This document shows positions 1-13,199 of a stretch of 64,000 bases of DNA, piece by piece (positions within the stretch are counted from its first letter, which is position 1; each line of letters opens with the position of its first letter). The translations under genes and the position numbers were made by a program. The DNA is from Gordius sp. MW1. Its lineage: Eukaryota > Nematomorpha > Gordioida > Gordea > Gordiidae. The notes beneath the pieces were generated by a model. The model was not told where the DNA came from and ran no database searches. It was given only the letters and a program-made list of their open reading frames with translations. The stretch is taken from NCBI GenBank assembly GCA_964036665.1, contig OZ038530.1, positions 15,447,001-15,511,000 on the forward strand, given 5' to 3'.

Positions 1-2777
1 TGACAATGGCAATTTAATAAATGCTGAATCCGGTAAACAGTTACTAAACAACATTATTCAAATATAAAAAAAATTGTTATGGTAGATGATGATTTTCACG
101 AACTCAAAAGACTTAAAAAGGTTTATCCACATTTAAAAATTTTGATAAGCATAGGAGGCTTTACGTATTCCGACTATTTTAAGTATATCAACATTCTAAA
201 ACATCCACTTAATCCTTTATGTAGGAAAATGGTAAAACGTCCTCGATCCGTTTTTAACTTTGCAGTTAATTGCTACGAGTTATTGCACAGATATAATTTT
301 GATGGCATCGATATAGATTGGGAATATCCAGGATCAAGTGAATACGAAGATTTAGTCAACCTTATTACAGTAACCTATAATAATAATATATGCAATTCAA
401 TGTCTTTAGGTGTTAAGACAAACGCTAGAACATAAAGGAGAGATCTTTTATATAACATTAGCTATTCCTGCAGGCTTCCAAAACTTACATCCAGGATTTA
501 ACATAAAACAACTCAACAGGTGTAATTTTACTACCGATTGATATAATAATTATATCATTTTTTTTAAGTTTAAAAATAATTTTTATGTGCATATGTTACC
601 CACCGATTATTTCAAGTAACTTTGATATGACATTTTTTGCTTTTTTTATTTAGTTTAGTCGATTTTTTTGGTGCCATGACATATAATTTCCATGGGAGTT
701 GGGAGGATTATACAGGTCACAATAGTCCTTTGTATGGTGATGGAGACTTAAATACGGTATCATATAATCCTATCTCAGAATTTGGATTTATTTTAAAATG
801 TCTTTCGATTTTTAGAATGCTGTCATCAGGAATCTAATAAGCATGGGTGCGGATCATGACAAAATTTTACTAGGATTACCCTTTTTCGGCCGTACTTATA
901 AATTACGCAATCCAAAGGATGTATACGTGGGCGCTCCTGCATATTATGGGGGTGGAGACAAAGGGCCTTATACTCAGGAGACAGGAACCCTAGCATATTT
1001 TGAAGTATATAAAGCGCGCTTTTATAAATTTGATTTAGTAGTTCCTGTAACGATACGCAAATACAAAAATAATATAACTTTAAAGTTTGCGAGTTGACTT
1101 TATTTACGATATAATCATTTTTTCCAATTTTATTCCTAATAACAGATTTTTTTTAAAGAAAAGTCATGACAATAGCCTTGAGGTGAAAATTGTTAGTCGT
1201 GTATTGTCAATTATTAATAATTTGAAATAGTGTCTTGAGATTTTTATGTCAAGCATTCTTATTAACCCTTTGCACAGCGCGATCATTAAAAATCAGAATG
1301 GATCGTATCGTTATTAGAAACAGACTCTCGTCATTTATAATTATTGTGGATTTATGTCGTTTCAATGTATTCTACCGATGGGCGTAGCCAGGTTCTGGAT
1401 TAAGGGGGGGGGGGCAAAACATAAAAAATTTTAATTGGGTTTTTGCATTGAAATTTTTTCCCCGTCATTCAGGGGGGGGGGCGGTCCCCCCTTGCTACGC
1501 CCATGATTCTACCTGCTGAAATTAAATCAAGAATACTAATGCTATTAGATTAATTTTCAAATTCAAATTACTTAACCACATTTTATCAAAGTCAAATATT
1601 AAAAGAGATTATTATCAAGTGGTGTAACTACTAAGCATTATGTTCTTATATTCAGTTAACTTTAAATCTGTGCAAATACATCATTATAGCAAAAGTAGGT
1701 TTTAATGCCTTTGCTTTTTGTTGCATCTTTTATTTGCATTTACTTAAAAACTTACAAGGTGAGAACTCATAGACTCATTATAACTTCATCACCTTTTATT
1801 ATTTCGTCCTTGATATAGGGTTTATGTGGCACGATATATTACTATTTGAACATTCTATGTTATAAATGCTCACTACTCGATATTAATAGTAGGCTTTCAT
1901 AAAAACGGTGCAAGGTTGATATCTATTCTTTTAAAGATGATTAAATGATTTATTAGATTTACAACATGTACGGATACGAATATATCAACCAAAACTTCGA
2001 TGAAATGGCCAAATCAGTTTACATTCAACAAAATGATCAATGGATAAGTTATGATGATGAGGCTAGCATTAATTTTAAAGTAAATATTTTGGTAGAATAA
2101 AATATATAATAAGTTTGCTGTATAAACGTCAATTGATTATATCTTAAAGTTATCATCATTTATTTCCTTAGATACTGAAAATTTAACTTGTTACAAATAG
2201 TCAATCAACATACCTAACAGCCTCATAATAAAATTTGCTGGCCTGTCAATTTTATTAACATTTAAAATTTGTATTGAATAGATTGATTACGCCTGTCAAC
2301 AGAGTTTGGGTGGATTTATGATTTGGGAAATATCGATGGACACCTTTAAAAATGATTTGCTGAACAATATACACTACGCATTGCAAACATTTCCAAGTTG
2401 TAATCCTACGAATAATAATACCACAACTACAGTAGACAATCCAGCAACCAGCACACCCGTTTCATTTAATGAAATTCAAATCCAAGATTTTTTTTATAAT
2501 ATTACGGAACTGGACAATCGTTACGAAATTAATACATTAGCATTGTGCAATGACCGCCAAGACAAAACATATTCACTCATCCCTCACCCGTATATTTGCA
2601 CGTAATCAATTGTTATTGTAATAAACTTATAAAAATTCATCATTTAGAAAATATATCGATTGTTTGGCTTATAACAAACCCATTCGAGAATGCCCGTTAC
2701 ATTTGAAATTTGATCTAAGAAAGAAGCTATGCGATTGGTCGTCTGACACTGTCAATTGCTCTACGAAGACAAATTAG
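1..2777 (+). CDS. GH18 chitinase with C-terminal CBM14 domain (5' partial)
   Basis: Family 18 chitinase, hydrolysing beta-1,4-linked GlcNAc polymers, normally secreted. Nine exons reconstructed by GT-AG splicing with matching phases: <1-32, 86-182, 225-369, 410-519, 654-756, 816-1004, 1957-2079, 2282-2601, 2648-2777. Exon 2 has the GH18 strand motif SIGGFTYSDYF. Exon 3 has the catalytic signature DGIDIDWEYP with the acid/base Glu. Exon 5 has MTYNFHGSW and the substrate-loop motif TGHNSPLY, exon 6 LGLPFFGRTYKL, exon 8 GGFMIWEISMDTF. A Thr/Asn-rich linker leads to six cysteines spread over exons 8 and 9 (LCND, ICT, DCL, ECP, LCDW, NCS), the spacing of a peritrophin-A chitin-binding domain. Signal peptide and first exons lie left of the window. 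The ATG at 79 is in a 53-nt intron and is not a start. The intron 183-224 is 42 nt, in frame and stop-free. Intron 1005-1956 holds a MITE. I cannot assign it to an arthropod chitinase group. Confidence 0.9.
1378..1504. mobile_element. GGCGTAGC-type MITE in chitinase intron
   Basis: A short element with inverted ends ATGGGCGTAGC and GCTACGCCCAT, each followed inward by a G- or C-run. The 8-bp direct repeat ATTCTACC occurs on both sides (1369-1376 and 1506-1513), one base from the ends, as expected of a hAT-type target duplication. The termini resemble those of the transposase-bearing element at 20263-21500, so this is probably a non-autonomous derivative. It lies within the 952-nt chitinase intron. 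Confidence 0.7.
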
Positions 2778-5046
2778 ACATGGATGAAACATCGCTAATG
2801 ATAATGATCTCATATAAATATTTACGTTTAAAATATTTAATATTTTTAGACAAATATTATTTAAGAGTTAAGTGTACTTATGTCTGTTATTTTAATTGCC
2901 TAATTATTTACACGACACTTATGTTAAATGATATATATATAGCTAAAAATACATCTGGATTTTTATAATTATGACTACTATGAGATTTGCCAGTTTGAAT
3001 ATATTGGAGGTCGGGGTTAACTCTGTTATGATCAGGAAGTTGTTGGATTATTCACCTTTTACGTCTTGGAGTACAGGGGTTCTGCTTCGGAATTCTAGGG
3101 GATCGTATAATGTAGGCAATTCGAAATGTAATACTATGATTTAGTTTAAACTTTTATTAGTGAATTGACGTTAACAATGACATATACGCTCTAAGACAAT
3201 AGTAGTGGTGATTTTTCCGGGGTATTTATGGTTGCGTCGGGAAAAGGTAAATTTTTTAGGGGAACGTTAATTGTTTTGCTATGGGATTCGTAAAGATTGT
3301 AGTGAAGGAAAAAGTAAGAGTAATTGTGTAGAAGTCGAAGTATTGAAAGGAAGTGTAAAAAAGGTTAAGTAAAATGATTTTTACTCTTCTTTTATAAACC
3401 GAGCCCGCTTTTAATATTTATAATTACCCTAACAATTTTCTGTATGGAATTTTACTTAACCCACCTAAAGCAGTATTCCCTGCTTTTTCGAAACCTCCTT
3501 CCATTGTTTGTAACTAGAACATATTCCCATTTATTGACGATCGGCTCGGCTCCTTAAAGAGAAAGGCCATAAAAATCTTTGCAACATTCTTCTGCTTCTG
3601 TGGCCTCATCCATCACACTCATAGTACTCATTAAAAAGATGTCATTTCAAATCAAATCGAACCTATATGTTTAAACCTTCATAGATCATCGAAAACTAGT
3701 GACGGTAATTAATCTTTACTATTTTTAGATCTCATATATTAACAGACCACAAACTAGAAGGGACTACAAGGGGCGGGGGGGGGGGATAAAAGGGGTGGCG
3801 TGGTTTGGAGGCAGGAATTGGGAAGGTCCAAATGTAAATGTAGATAAAAAAGATTAATGCACATTATATAAGGCAGATAAAATATGAGAAAAAAATAAGC
3901 ATAATAACTCGATAGTTTGAATATTTAAAAAATTAAATTACTTGGTTATATGAAGACAATGAAGCTTAACCCAGTTTATAGATAGATGATGACCAAACAA
4001 ACAGTGGTAAAACAGCTATAAGATATAAATTAATTATGGCTATTTAAATCTCTTTATTGTCTATAAAAATCTTATATTATAGGAGATTTAAACAGTTCCT
4101 TTTAATAATCTTGGGAATGCCCTTGCAATAAATAAAAAATTAGTTACAGATAGTCCAACTTAAATAAAAAGTTTGTTATTAGTTGCCATGTTTTCAAGCG
4201 ACTTCATTAATTGCTGAAAATAATATTTGGTTGTTGCACGATGCACACGTTTCATAATTAGTATTTATTAAATGCATTAGCAATTGGATTATTTAAACAT
4301 GTGACTCAAACCCACCAATGGTTTTACCCTTATGAACAGATGGCTTCTGCCACAATTCCTGAATGTGCCAACTAGGGCTATTCCTTGGTCTATAAGCGTA
4401 ACCAGGGGATGGCAGGAAGGTTCAGCTGCCCCTCTCTAAATCCAATAATTACTCAAAATTCCATATAATTATGGCTAAAATGACTAAAAAATAACCATTT
4501 TGTCCCTCCCTAAATCATTACTGCACCCCTCTTAATCCAATCCTAGCCACGCACATGACTTGGTCCCTTAGTTTTAAAATTGCGAGTTCCATATCTAGGA
4601 AAATTGGGTAATTTTACTTAGGAATTTATTTAAGTGTTTAGATTTTGTCCATTTTGATCGATTGTTTTAACACTCCATTTATAAGGCCTATATTCACAAG
4701 TATTGTCAAGCACAATGTATTAAGTGTAAAAATTTTAACCTTCCTTTAGCTTAGAAAAGTCCTTCAAGAACTAACAATTTTAATAATATAATAATTTTAA
4801 ATTTATGAAATATTTCCTACGCTCAACTAGTAAGTAATCAACAAGGAACGTTGGTGGTAAATCGCCTACATATTACAAATGGTTTAATAAAAGCCAGAAT
4901 CCAAAATTTTACAACAATTTGCAAACGCGATCGAAACATAGCAAATTACAAAACAGTTTTCAATCTAAGCAAACAAATTATATTATTGCGAAATGACGGG
5001 ATAATGCCATAGAGCCGATGTTGATTGACTACACATAATTCAACAT
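2778..5046. other. Intergenic region, chitinase to PDHB
   Basis: AT-rich sequence between the chitinase stop and the convergent PDHB stop. An ORF near 2970-3140 starts with a peptide vaguely like an endonuclease N-terminus, but it is too short to support. A degenerate GGCGTAGCC-type MITE lies at about 4395-4556. Nothing else is recognised. Confidence 0.5.
4395..4556. repeat. Degenerate GGCGTAGCC-type MITE
   Basis: The left end reads close to AAGCGTAACCAGGGG and the right end CCTAGCCACGC, a weak inverted pair of the family at 1378-1504. The interior has the same CCCCTCTCTAAATCC-like and CCCCTCTTAATCC-like tracts seen in copies at 32405 and 40636. No clear target duplication was found. Confidence 0.5.
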
Positions 5047-7511
5047 TCATTTAACGTTAAGAGATCTTTTAACAGCTTCGATAATATCCGATGCCTGGGG
5101 CTGAGCTTTCGCTTCTAAATTTTTAGCATAGGGCAGGGGTACGTCTACGGTTGCTAAGCGGTATATAGGTGCGTCCAGATAATTCAACACACCGCCTAAT
5201 AAGATTAAATATTTTTAACCAAATGTAAAAAGAATATTTTTTTGTCAAATTTTTCAACAAAATAGATTATAGTGAGGCAAAGAAAAGGTACATTCGGATA
5301 TCCTTGCACTGATTTCTGCACCAATTCCTGACTGGGGAAAAGCTATCTCCACCGTGACGAGGTGGTGAGTTTTCATGACTGATTTAAATATGGTGGCATC
5401 GTCCAACGGTCTCAAAGAACGCAAATTTATAACCTAAAAAACATATATACTCAAATATATAATATTGAGACTAAATATTTTAAAAGACAAAATCTTGGAA
5501 AACATTAGCCAAGGTAAGTGAGAAATAGATTTTATATTTGGTTTTACTTCACAGTCTATGTGAAGATCTTTTAATTTATGAGCCGCCTCCAGGCACGTGT
5601 CCACAGCTTTAGAGTAGGCGACCAATGTTATGTGTTTACCTATAGATATTTATAATTTGTAAGGAAAATTGTTGATATAGGGTTAAATAATTGAACAAGT
5701 TATTTGGCAAAATACATAGTAAAGCACTTGATCAGATGAGAATGCTCAACTTATAAAAATGGTTGTTGTTTTTTATTCCATACATAGTCAGAGTGTTCAC
5801 CTAGTTAGTAGAGGAATTGTCTTGATCAAAATTAATATTAAAAAGCATAAATATTAAAATATGGGACAATTTTACACAAGAATCTTATAATGGTACAAAA
5901 AGATAATATTTCAAAAATGAATGATACTAATAGATAAAAAAATCAATCATACAAAAAGTTGTCTAAATTTAATTTATATCAGTCAATATTTATGCATATA
6001 ATAAAGATAAAGACATAAATATATAACCTTCTAATTCTATTTTAGCTTGTCCATAAGGGATTGTAAAGTTGGGTGATAAAGCTTCATCGGACATAGGAAA
6101 GGAAGACCCATACAGTAATTCATTTTCCAAAAATACCACTATAAACATATATATATATGAAATAAAAATGTGAAAGTAAAACTTAGATGATATAAAATGT
6201 TGTGTTAAAATAAAAGTAGTTTATTACCTGGATTGTTATCACGAATAGCAGTTTTAAGTAAACCTTTGGCATCTTCAGAGCTGTAGGGAGATATCACAAT
6301 TAAACCTGGTACAGAGCTATACCAAGCACCATAACACTGTGAATGTTGTGCCCCTACCCCAGCTGCTGGTCCATTGGGCCCCCTAAAGACTATTGGTACC
6401 TTTATCAAACCTGATGACATGTAGTGGCTTTTAGCAGCAGAATTGATGATCTATATTAAATGTATTATATTATATTGCTAATATAGGCTTTTCTTACTCA
6501 CAAAGCTATTTTAACAATATATATTTTATGACAATAAGTTTTGTTCAATAAATCATAGACAAAATTTCAATTGACCTGACAACTAATGGGAAATACCAAA
6601 AGCTTGCATATTAAATATCTGCAACAAAATAAGTTAATGAGCAAATAGAATAAATTTGGTGAACAATGTGCCAAAATGCAAAAGTCATTTTAAAAAAATG
6701 GTTAAGGTCATATATATTACCATAGAAAATTTTAATTTAAAAAGCTCTTAATTTATATAAGGTTATAATATTTTAAAAAGTTGGACCTGATCAATGGCTT
6801 GCATAGCAAAATTGAAAGTCATAAATTCACATATGGGGCGAGTGCCGGCCTAAACATATAAGCATTTTATATTCACAAAAATTCAAAATAAATATATTAA
6901 TTTTAAATGCCATCATTGCAACATTGTTATATAAATATGTGAGATTACATCTAAGTTTAACAAAAAATTAAATAAAAACATTTGTTACCATAGCAGCCCC
7001 AACAGCAATTCCAGCAAAACCCATCTGTAAGAATCAAAGACAGCTAATATTAATTTCAATAATCCAAATCAGCAATACATTACACTAAGTTTGTCAAGAT
7101 TATCTTTATAAACAATTTTATTAATATGATAAAAACAGGGATAATATTTGGGAGAAGTCTTAACAAAACTAGAAACCTCAGTTATAGGAGTATCAATAAC
7201 TCGTTTGTCGCCATATTTTTTCCATAGCCCTCTTGTCACTTTATAAGCACCGTCATACAAGGCTACTTCTTCTCCCAAAATGAAAACATTTTCGTCCCTG
7301 CCCATTTCTTCATCCATAGCTGAATTCAAGGCATCACGTACTGTCATCGTTTTCTAAAAATTATAGTCAAATTAACAAAATTTACCTGGCTCGATATACC
7401 ACATGCCGAAAGTCGTAAGGAAACATGGTTTGAAAGCAAAGCCTTAACCTAAAACAATGTGAATTATCATTTAGGTACCCAGCTACTTACACATTTTTGC
7501 AAGATCTTCAT
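5047..7511 (-). CDS. PDHB: Pyruvate dehydrogenase E1 component subunit beta, mitochondrial
   Basis: The beta subunit of pyruvate dehydrogenase E1, which pairs with E1 alpha for thiamine-diphosphate-dependent decarboxylation of pyruvate in the mitochondrial matrix. Ten coding exons (minus order): 7511-7491, 7448-7386, 7353-7177, 7024-6989, 6849-6787, 6450-6228, 6138-6028, 5639-5548, 5433-5292, 5195-5047. They join into exactly 359 codons including TGA (358 aa; the human protein is 359). The first ~28 residues are basic and hydroxylated, like a transit peptide, and lead into TVRDALN. Family blocks follow: [91 protein letters not shown] and [19 protein letters not shown]. The start at 7511 is the first ATG of exon 1. 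Exon 4 has only 36 nt. Intron 7354-7385 is 32 nt, while others reach 388 nt. The gene looks intact. Confidence 0.95.
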
Positions 7512-9857
7512 TTTGTGACCTAACCAAAATCGTTACATATGGTTGAGAAATCGACCTTCTGTAATAGTTCCAAAAATGTTTTTGATCAATTAAATTTTTG
7601 AGTTGATTAGATCTAGACATGACAGGTGTGTTAAAGACGTGGTATACTTTATTTCTTAAAAAAGCGTTGTGAACAAAATTTTAGCCTCCACCCTTCGTTT
7701 CAAGAATAAAACACTCTAGCCCCCCTCTCATAATATGGACACACAATACAGGTTAATTAAATTTTGAATGTATGTAGATTTTTAATTGAATTAAATTAAA
7801 AACATATGCTGAATAACTTCCAAAGTGGCTAGGTGGACAATTAGGGAAGGGTAAAATGAGATTTTTTGATTAAATATCTCTATATAAATTTAACAAAATC
7901 CGCTCAAAAGTGTATAACTCATTATTTTGCCACATTGCTATTTTTATTGCATAAACAACCTCTTGATTTACCCCTAGTGATTTTAATATATATAGTCTAT
8001 AGATTTTTAGACTAATGAAATGACACTGCGCAGTTCTTCAATGTATGCCACTAGCCTTTCTACTTCTTTTGAGGTCTTTTTAAAAATAAACAATGACCTA
8101 GGGGGGGGGGAGGTAATGGGGTTGTAGGAGTTAAAAGGCTAAGAGTGCGGAAGATATTGAGGCCAAGAAATTTCAAAATTTTTCCCAACACCAAATTTTG
8201 ACCTTTATGCCCAATGGTTTCCCAGAGCCTTCTCTGCCTCACCCTTTAGCCAAGCTACCTACCTTATATAAAATCTTTGTATTATTATGGTTTTGGTTAA
8301 AGTCAAGAAACGTAATCGTATTTAAAAACGTATAAAATTGCCTTTAATTTTTTAAACTGTGATGACGGTTTTTTGTTCTATTGAATAATCACATAAATTT
8401 GACAAATTTTAATTAGGCAGGAATACATTTTATCTTGTAAAATAAGAAGTGGATATACAAGGTGGTTTAAATTAAGCCTTTTTTGATATGTTTTTTACAT
8501 ATTTGGAATTTTAACTCCTTAAAATTTTGAAACAAGAAAACGAGTAAATCCACGATTTTTTGACCGCAATCGCCTCAAACCAACTATAAACATTTAACAT
8601 TTGAGAAGTCTCTCTATTTAATTTAATCTTGTTTCATACGTAATTTTGTACCAAGCAATTAATCCGCATTGTGTACAGTATCCGACAAGCCTAAAACTCA
8701 ATATTTATATATTTTTCCAGAAAGACCTCGCCCAAATAACAGAATTTCGTGAAAATTTACATAGTCTAAACAAAAACATACTTTTTTAATGTGGGAAACA
8801 ACCAAAACTTCTTGAAAAGCTAATATATTCGTTAAATTTGATTCATTCTTCAGTTTTCATCATTATTTAAGACAAAATATACAATAATAATTTACGTTAG
8901 GTCGGGTAAGCTATGTCAACATATTTTTGGAACAAGAAGGAAGACACATTGTGTTAAAGAAGTGAAATATTTACATCATGGTAAAATATAAACCTACATT
9001 TACTATGTAAAAATAATTAATAATGTGTGCCCAATAAACAATATAAATCGTCTAATATTTGTAATCTTACAATTAGATAAAACTAGTAAGCAGGATGTTA
9101 AATATTTTCTTGATATTAGAATATATTACTTATGTGTTAAATATAGATAGCACGTTAGACTAAACGAGTTTTATTGTATACCTTTTTTGATATTACATAA
9201 CTTTATAAATGGTTTTGGGATTTTCGGACTTTTTAATAGAGAAAATTTTTTTATATCTTATTTTCTTTGAGTTTTTGTCCAATTATTTATATTTATGACT
9301 AGGACCAGATAATCAATCGTCCATGTGAAACATCCTAGGTGAGGGCTAGGCTTGAGTAGTGATGAGGAAACGCTTAGCATTAGCACGCTTAGCACCTATC
9401 CGCTATAGACCTTAGCCGTTTGTATGAGCTAGTGATATAAATGTTAATTAATGACACTCTGACTATAGCGCATAGTCAATTGGAGGTGTTAACGCAAGAG
9501 CGCATAATCATTTGTATTATTATGGCGTTGCGCTAACGTTGATTTGAAATTTTTAATTGCTAAATTTAAATTACATTTCTTATTAAGCATCCCCACACAC
9601 ATGGCATAAATAAAGTTAGAAGGGGGGGGACAAATATAGAATTTTCACTTGAAAATTTTAAAATGTCCTTAGCTGACGCTTAAATTTTAAATTTACTAAA
9701 TTAAAATTATTATTAATAAAAGAATCTTAACTGATCATATGCCTTTAACACTTATAACTATGAAGACTCAGATTTTCCAATTTTCGCATGTATAATTTAA
9801 TTGCTTTTATTTTGTATGATAAATTCAAGAACTTTAGAACCCATCTGTTGTACAAAC
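7512..9857. other. Intergenic AT-rich region, no gene seen
   Basis: Presumed promoter side of PDHB followed by unassigned AT-rich sequence. Short G-runs occur at 8101-8112 and 9618-9629. A GC-richer patch at 9340-9540 repeats GCTTAGCA and GCGTTGCG-like words and may be a degraded MITE, but its ends could not be defined. No coding exon was recognised on either strand. Confidence 0.5.
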
Positions 9858-10099
9858 CAGAGACCAGAAATGCCCGGCCCGTATCTTAAATTTTAATTTT
9901 CGGGCGGGCCCGGGCGGGCACGCTGATAAGATTCGGGCATAATTAAATTAAAATCATATACCTTTTTATTAAATTATATCGCGAATGCTGCCACCCCCAA
10001 GTTTAATCTTTGCCCGAATCCATTTCTTAGCTACATTTATGGAAAGGATTAAAAAAAATTTTATGTAGCCATTTCATTGTTCGCAATATACATGTGTAC

Positions 10100-11564
10100 T
10101 ACGCCTCTGCATTTCGAATCGAATATTTTTGGTATTCGATTCGGATTCGAATTTTTTTCAAAAAAAATATTCGATTCGAGATTCTTCGAATATTAGAATG
10201 AAGATTCGAATTCAATTCGAAAAAAATTCAAGGATTCGAAATCGATTCGAATATATATTTAGTTTTTTTATTATTAAAAAACACAATGAAAAGGCTACTA
10301 TGTTTTTTAATTTGCATATACATTTGAAAAATTTATTTGAAAGATATTTAAAAAATACACACATTCTATTAAAGGCAAACAAAAAACTATGGCGCTATGT
10401 GTAAGACAATCAAGAACCGTTTTAGCCAATTTGTAAGGCAAATTATCTTCCTAACACTTTCTTTCTTAAACAATTCCTTGTATTTGGTTAATAAATTGGT
10501 TCCGGTTGAAAATATTCTTTCGCACGGGGTAAATGATCCAGGTATAGAGAAAAGATTTTTTGACAATTTTTGAATATCTGGAAAACCACATTGATTCGAT
10601 TTCCATCATTGTAAAGACTAAACATTGGAGGCCACACGTGGTTTGTGCAAAAATGTCTCCAACGGAGACTTCGCCTTATCGCTCTTAATAGACGACCTAG
10701 TGTTGATAACTTGCTAGTTGATAAAAATTGGGCCGACTTTCTATAGCAGTTTCCAAGACATCTTTAATTTCTCTAGAGGATATGCCATGTACTGGTGATA
10801 AACACTCAAATTTTGGGACTTAAATCGACGGCATTCGCCAATAAGACTATCTTCTTGTTGAATGCCATATATCTTTAATTTTCTGGTTGGCCATTTTGAC
10901 AGCATGATCTTCTATGCCTGGCTAACAATATACCGGTAATCCCAAGTTAATTTTGGGATTTGCCTTCCCCCCCCCCGGATATTAAATTAGTTGCACTGTA
11001 AAAGGTTAAAAAGTATCAATTTAACCTTTTCAATTTGTTCCCATTCAATGTTAAATAGTAATTCCTCATAAAAGAAATTTAAAGGCCAAATTCAATGCTG
11101 GCTTACCAAAATAGCCTATTCTATCATTATATAAGTGCTGTTCCACCTGACTACCATGTCAAGTTTCGCCTTATGTAATTAATTGGTGGGTCAAAATTTT
11201 TAAACATAGCCTTTAAGCGTAAAATATTTTTGGCTGTCTTGCGATTTCTATCAAAATTTATAATTTGAATAAATTGTTATCCCCATTCTCCATAACTTAG
11301 GTAAGTTTGAAAATTTTTTAATTATACTTTTTCAAATTGTAGCAGGAAAAATAACTAAAATGGAGAAGATAAAAATAGCTAAATTTGAGTCTCGTCTATT
11401 TAAATTAAACTTAAAAATAAACAAATTCGATTTTTTCGAGGATTCGATTCGGATTTTCGAATCTTATCAGCGTAAATAATCGATTCGAAACTTACACATA
11501 TGGATTCGAATTCGATTAGAAATTTCGAATCCGAATCGATTCTCGAATATTTCCCAGAGGCGTA
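10100..11564 (-). mobile_element. hAT transposon with ATTCGAATCGA subterminal repeats, nested
   Basis: Inverted ends TACGCCTCTG at 10100 and CAGAGGCGTA at 11555-11564, followed inward by ~100-150 bp of ATTCGAATCGA-like words in inverted orientation. A perfect 8-bp target duplication ATGTGTAC flanks it (10092-10099 and 11565-11572). It sits inside the CAGAG element 9858-12346, so it inserted later. It encodes a decayed hAT transposase on the minus strand. A solo right-hand end of the same family occurs at 25915-26085. Confidence 0.85.
10433..10600 (-). pseudogene. hAT transposase C-terminal dimerisation domain remnant
   Basis: Minus-strand translation gives FPDIQKLSKNLFSIPG, then SFTPCERIFSTGTNLLTKYK, then a conserved tail. 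This matches the hAT family C-terminal dimerisation motif (A-T/S-x-x-S/C-E-R-x-F-S-x-x-G). Stops and frame changes occur both sides of this stretch, and no BED finger or catalytic core could be assembled, so it is a remnant within the 10100-11564 element. Confidence 0.7.
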
Positions 11565-12354
11565 ATGTGTACCGTCTAGACTTAGAAACAAAGGCGGCAT
11601 GCCATTTTCACACAATGTAATGCACATATAAGCGTTTAATTCTAGTTCATTTATTTTTGTTAACAAATAAAATTTGGTTCAAATCGCTTCTTTTTATTCT
11701 TTAATCTAAGCAAAGACTTATTTCTAATTTCTATAATAATTAATTTCCATGTCATTCTTTTTTTGCCCTATTTTATTCGCTCTTTATATTTTCTTATCTA
11801 GGCTATTACTTATTTTCATAATACATAATTAATTCACAACCATTTTTTTATGCTTCAAATAAAAATTTTCTCCATTATATTCTATAGCAAAGTAAGTATT
11901 ATTAATTGAAATGATTCTCTATTAACCTAAATGCATTAGCAATTAATCTATTAAAATTGCGTGACCATTTATTAATAGTGGATGAAAGATTTTGTGATTG
12001 CATAAATTCGGGTCTAACGGGCAAATTTAATCAATCGGGCCGGGTAGCTCTAATGGTTCGGGCATGGCCGAGCGGACACTTAGAAGGGTTCAGGCGGGAA
12101 ATTTTGTTAAAAATTTGGGCCGGGGCGGGTTCGGACATAAAAATTTAAGCAAATCTGACCTCTGTTTGGGATCGCATTAATTATGGACTAACGGGCAAAT
12201 TTAATATTTCAGGCCGGGCAATTCGGGCAGCTTTAACCATTCGAGCGGGCCCAGGCGGTACCTTAGATGAGTTCGGGCGGGCCCGGTCGGGCCATGAAGT
12301 TATAAAATTGAATCGGGCCAGGTTTGGGAAGAATATCTTACCTCTGGTACAAAT

Positions 12355-13199
12355 TCACTTAGTCTCTGTACCACATTTTTCGATTAAGCTAGAGCTTTGG
12401 TATACATACAGTAGGCAATTGCTAGTATTATCAATCGTGGAAATGTGCCGCTGGAAACTGCCGGTTATTTAAGATATAGTGTGGACATGTTGAGATAAAT
12501 TTATATATCCAACAATTATAATTCCAACGCACACCTGCCCATTTAAGCAAGGATGGTATGGGGGACTTAACAAATGATTTATTCACCATTATCTGTTAAA
12601 AATCGCTTTCCCCTTAGCGCTGTAAAATCCGTTAAAATGAAAATCATTGGGCTTTAAATTTAAATTATCATTTAAGCGATTTTAACATTTATGCAAAAAT
12701 AAATTTTAACTAATTAAATAATTTTTTGTACTAATGTAAATTATAACACACGCTTTGTATTATGAAAGACAAGTGTTCAAGTATTTTACCAGAATATACA
12801 GATTCAAATAATAAAGTGCCAATGGATTTATATGCACATTTGGCTTGTGTCTGACGATAAACGCTTTGACATAAAATGAATGTAAAATTATATAGTTTGT
12901 AAAATATGCAAGAATATTTTTGTTTAAAAATTGAATGGTTAGCGTTTATAATCTCGGGAAAAATGTATGCGCCTGTTTATTCATTAACATATTTAGTTAC
13001 TTAATTCAAAATATTAAAAACGTTTTCAAATTCCGTCCAACCAGAAAAATCGTAAACAGTCAATATATTTTCATCAAAAAAGTGTTTTCGTTGAATACGG
13101 CTTGCGTATTAGTAAAGTTTATTCGCACGTGATTAAAAGGCAGAGGAGTTTGTGTAAGTTTGTCAGAACCGGATAAAATATTTTTGAATATATTTAAAT
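12355..13199. other. Intergenic AT-rich region
   Basis: About 0.85 kb between the nested hAT block and the unidentified minus-strand exon. A 65-codon ORF at 12935-13132 has no recognisable domain and lysine/isoleucine-rich composition expected by chance. Nothing else is supported. Confidence 0.5.

Larger units (their letters stand above)
9858..12346. mobile_element. hAT-type element with CAGAG ends and GGGCGGGCCCG subterminal repeats
   Basis: The ends read CAGAGACCAGAAATGCCCG on the left and, inverted, CAGAGGTAAGATATTC on the right. They are flanked by GTACAAAC (9850-9857) and GTACAAAT (12347-12354), an 8-bp duplication with one mismatch, typical of hAT insertion. Subterminal DNA is packed with GGGCGGGCCCG-like words (9875-9945). 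On the right two copies of a ~160-bp unit occur in tandem (about 12005-12165 and 12185-12345). Subtracting the nested element at 10100-11564 and its duplication leaves about 1.0 kb without recognisable transposase. Short relatives lie at 16294-16631 and 57551-57872. Confidence 0.8.

Noticed and set aside
79..435. ORF starting at ATG 79 as an intact chitinase gene start
   Set aside because: The ATG is intronic; splicing at 32/86 restores conserved sequence, and the ORF end at 435 is read from the wrong frame after the 370-409 intron.
2970..3140. MTTMRFASLNILEVG reading as a LINE endonuclease start
   Set aside because: Only the first ~15 residues are suggestive; no catalytic motif follows before a stop.
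10129..11666. ORFs 10129-10404 and 11400-11666
   Set aside because: They consist largely of ATTCGAATCG subterminal words of the hAT element.
11957..12148. 63-codon ORF in a GC-richer patch
   Set aside because: Translation of the GGGCGGGC subterminal repeat of the CAGAG element.
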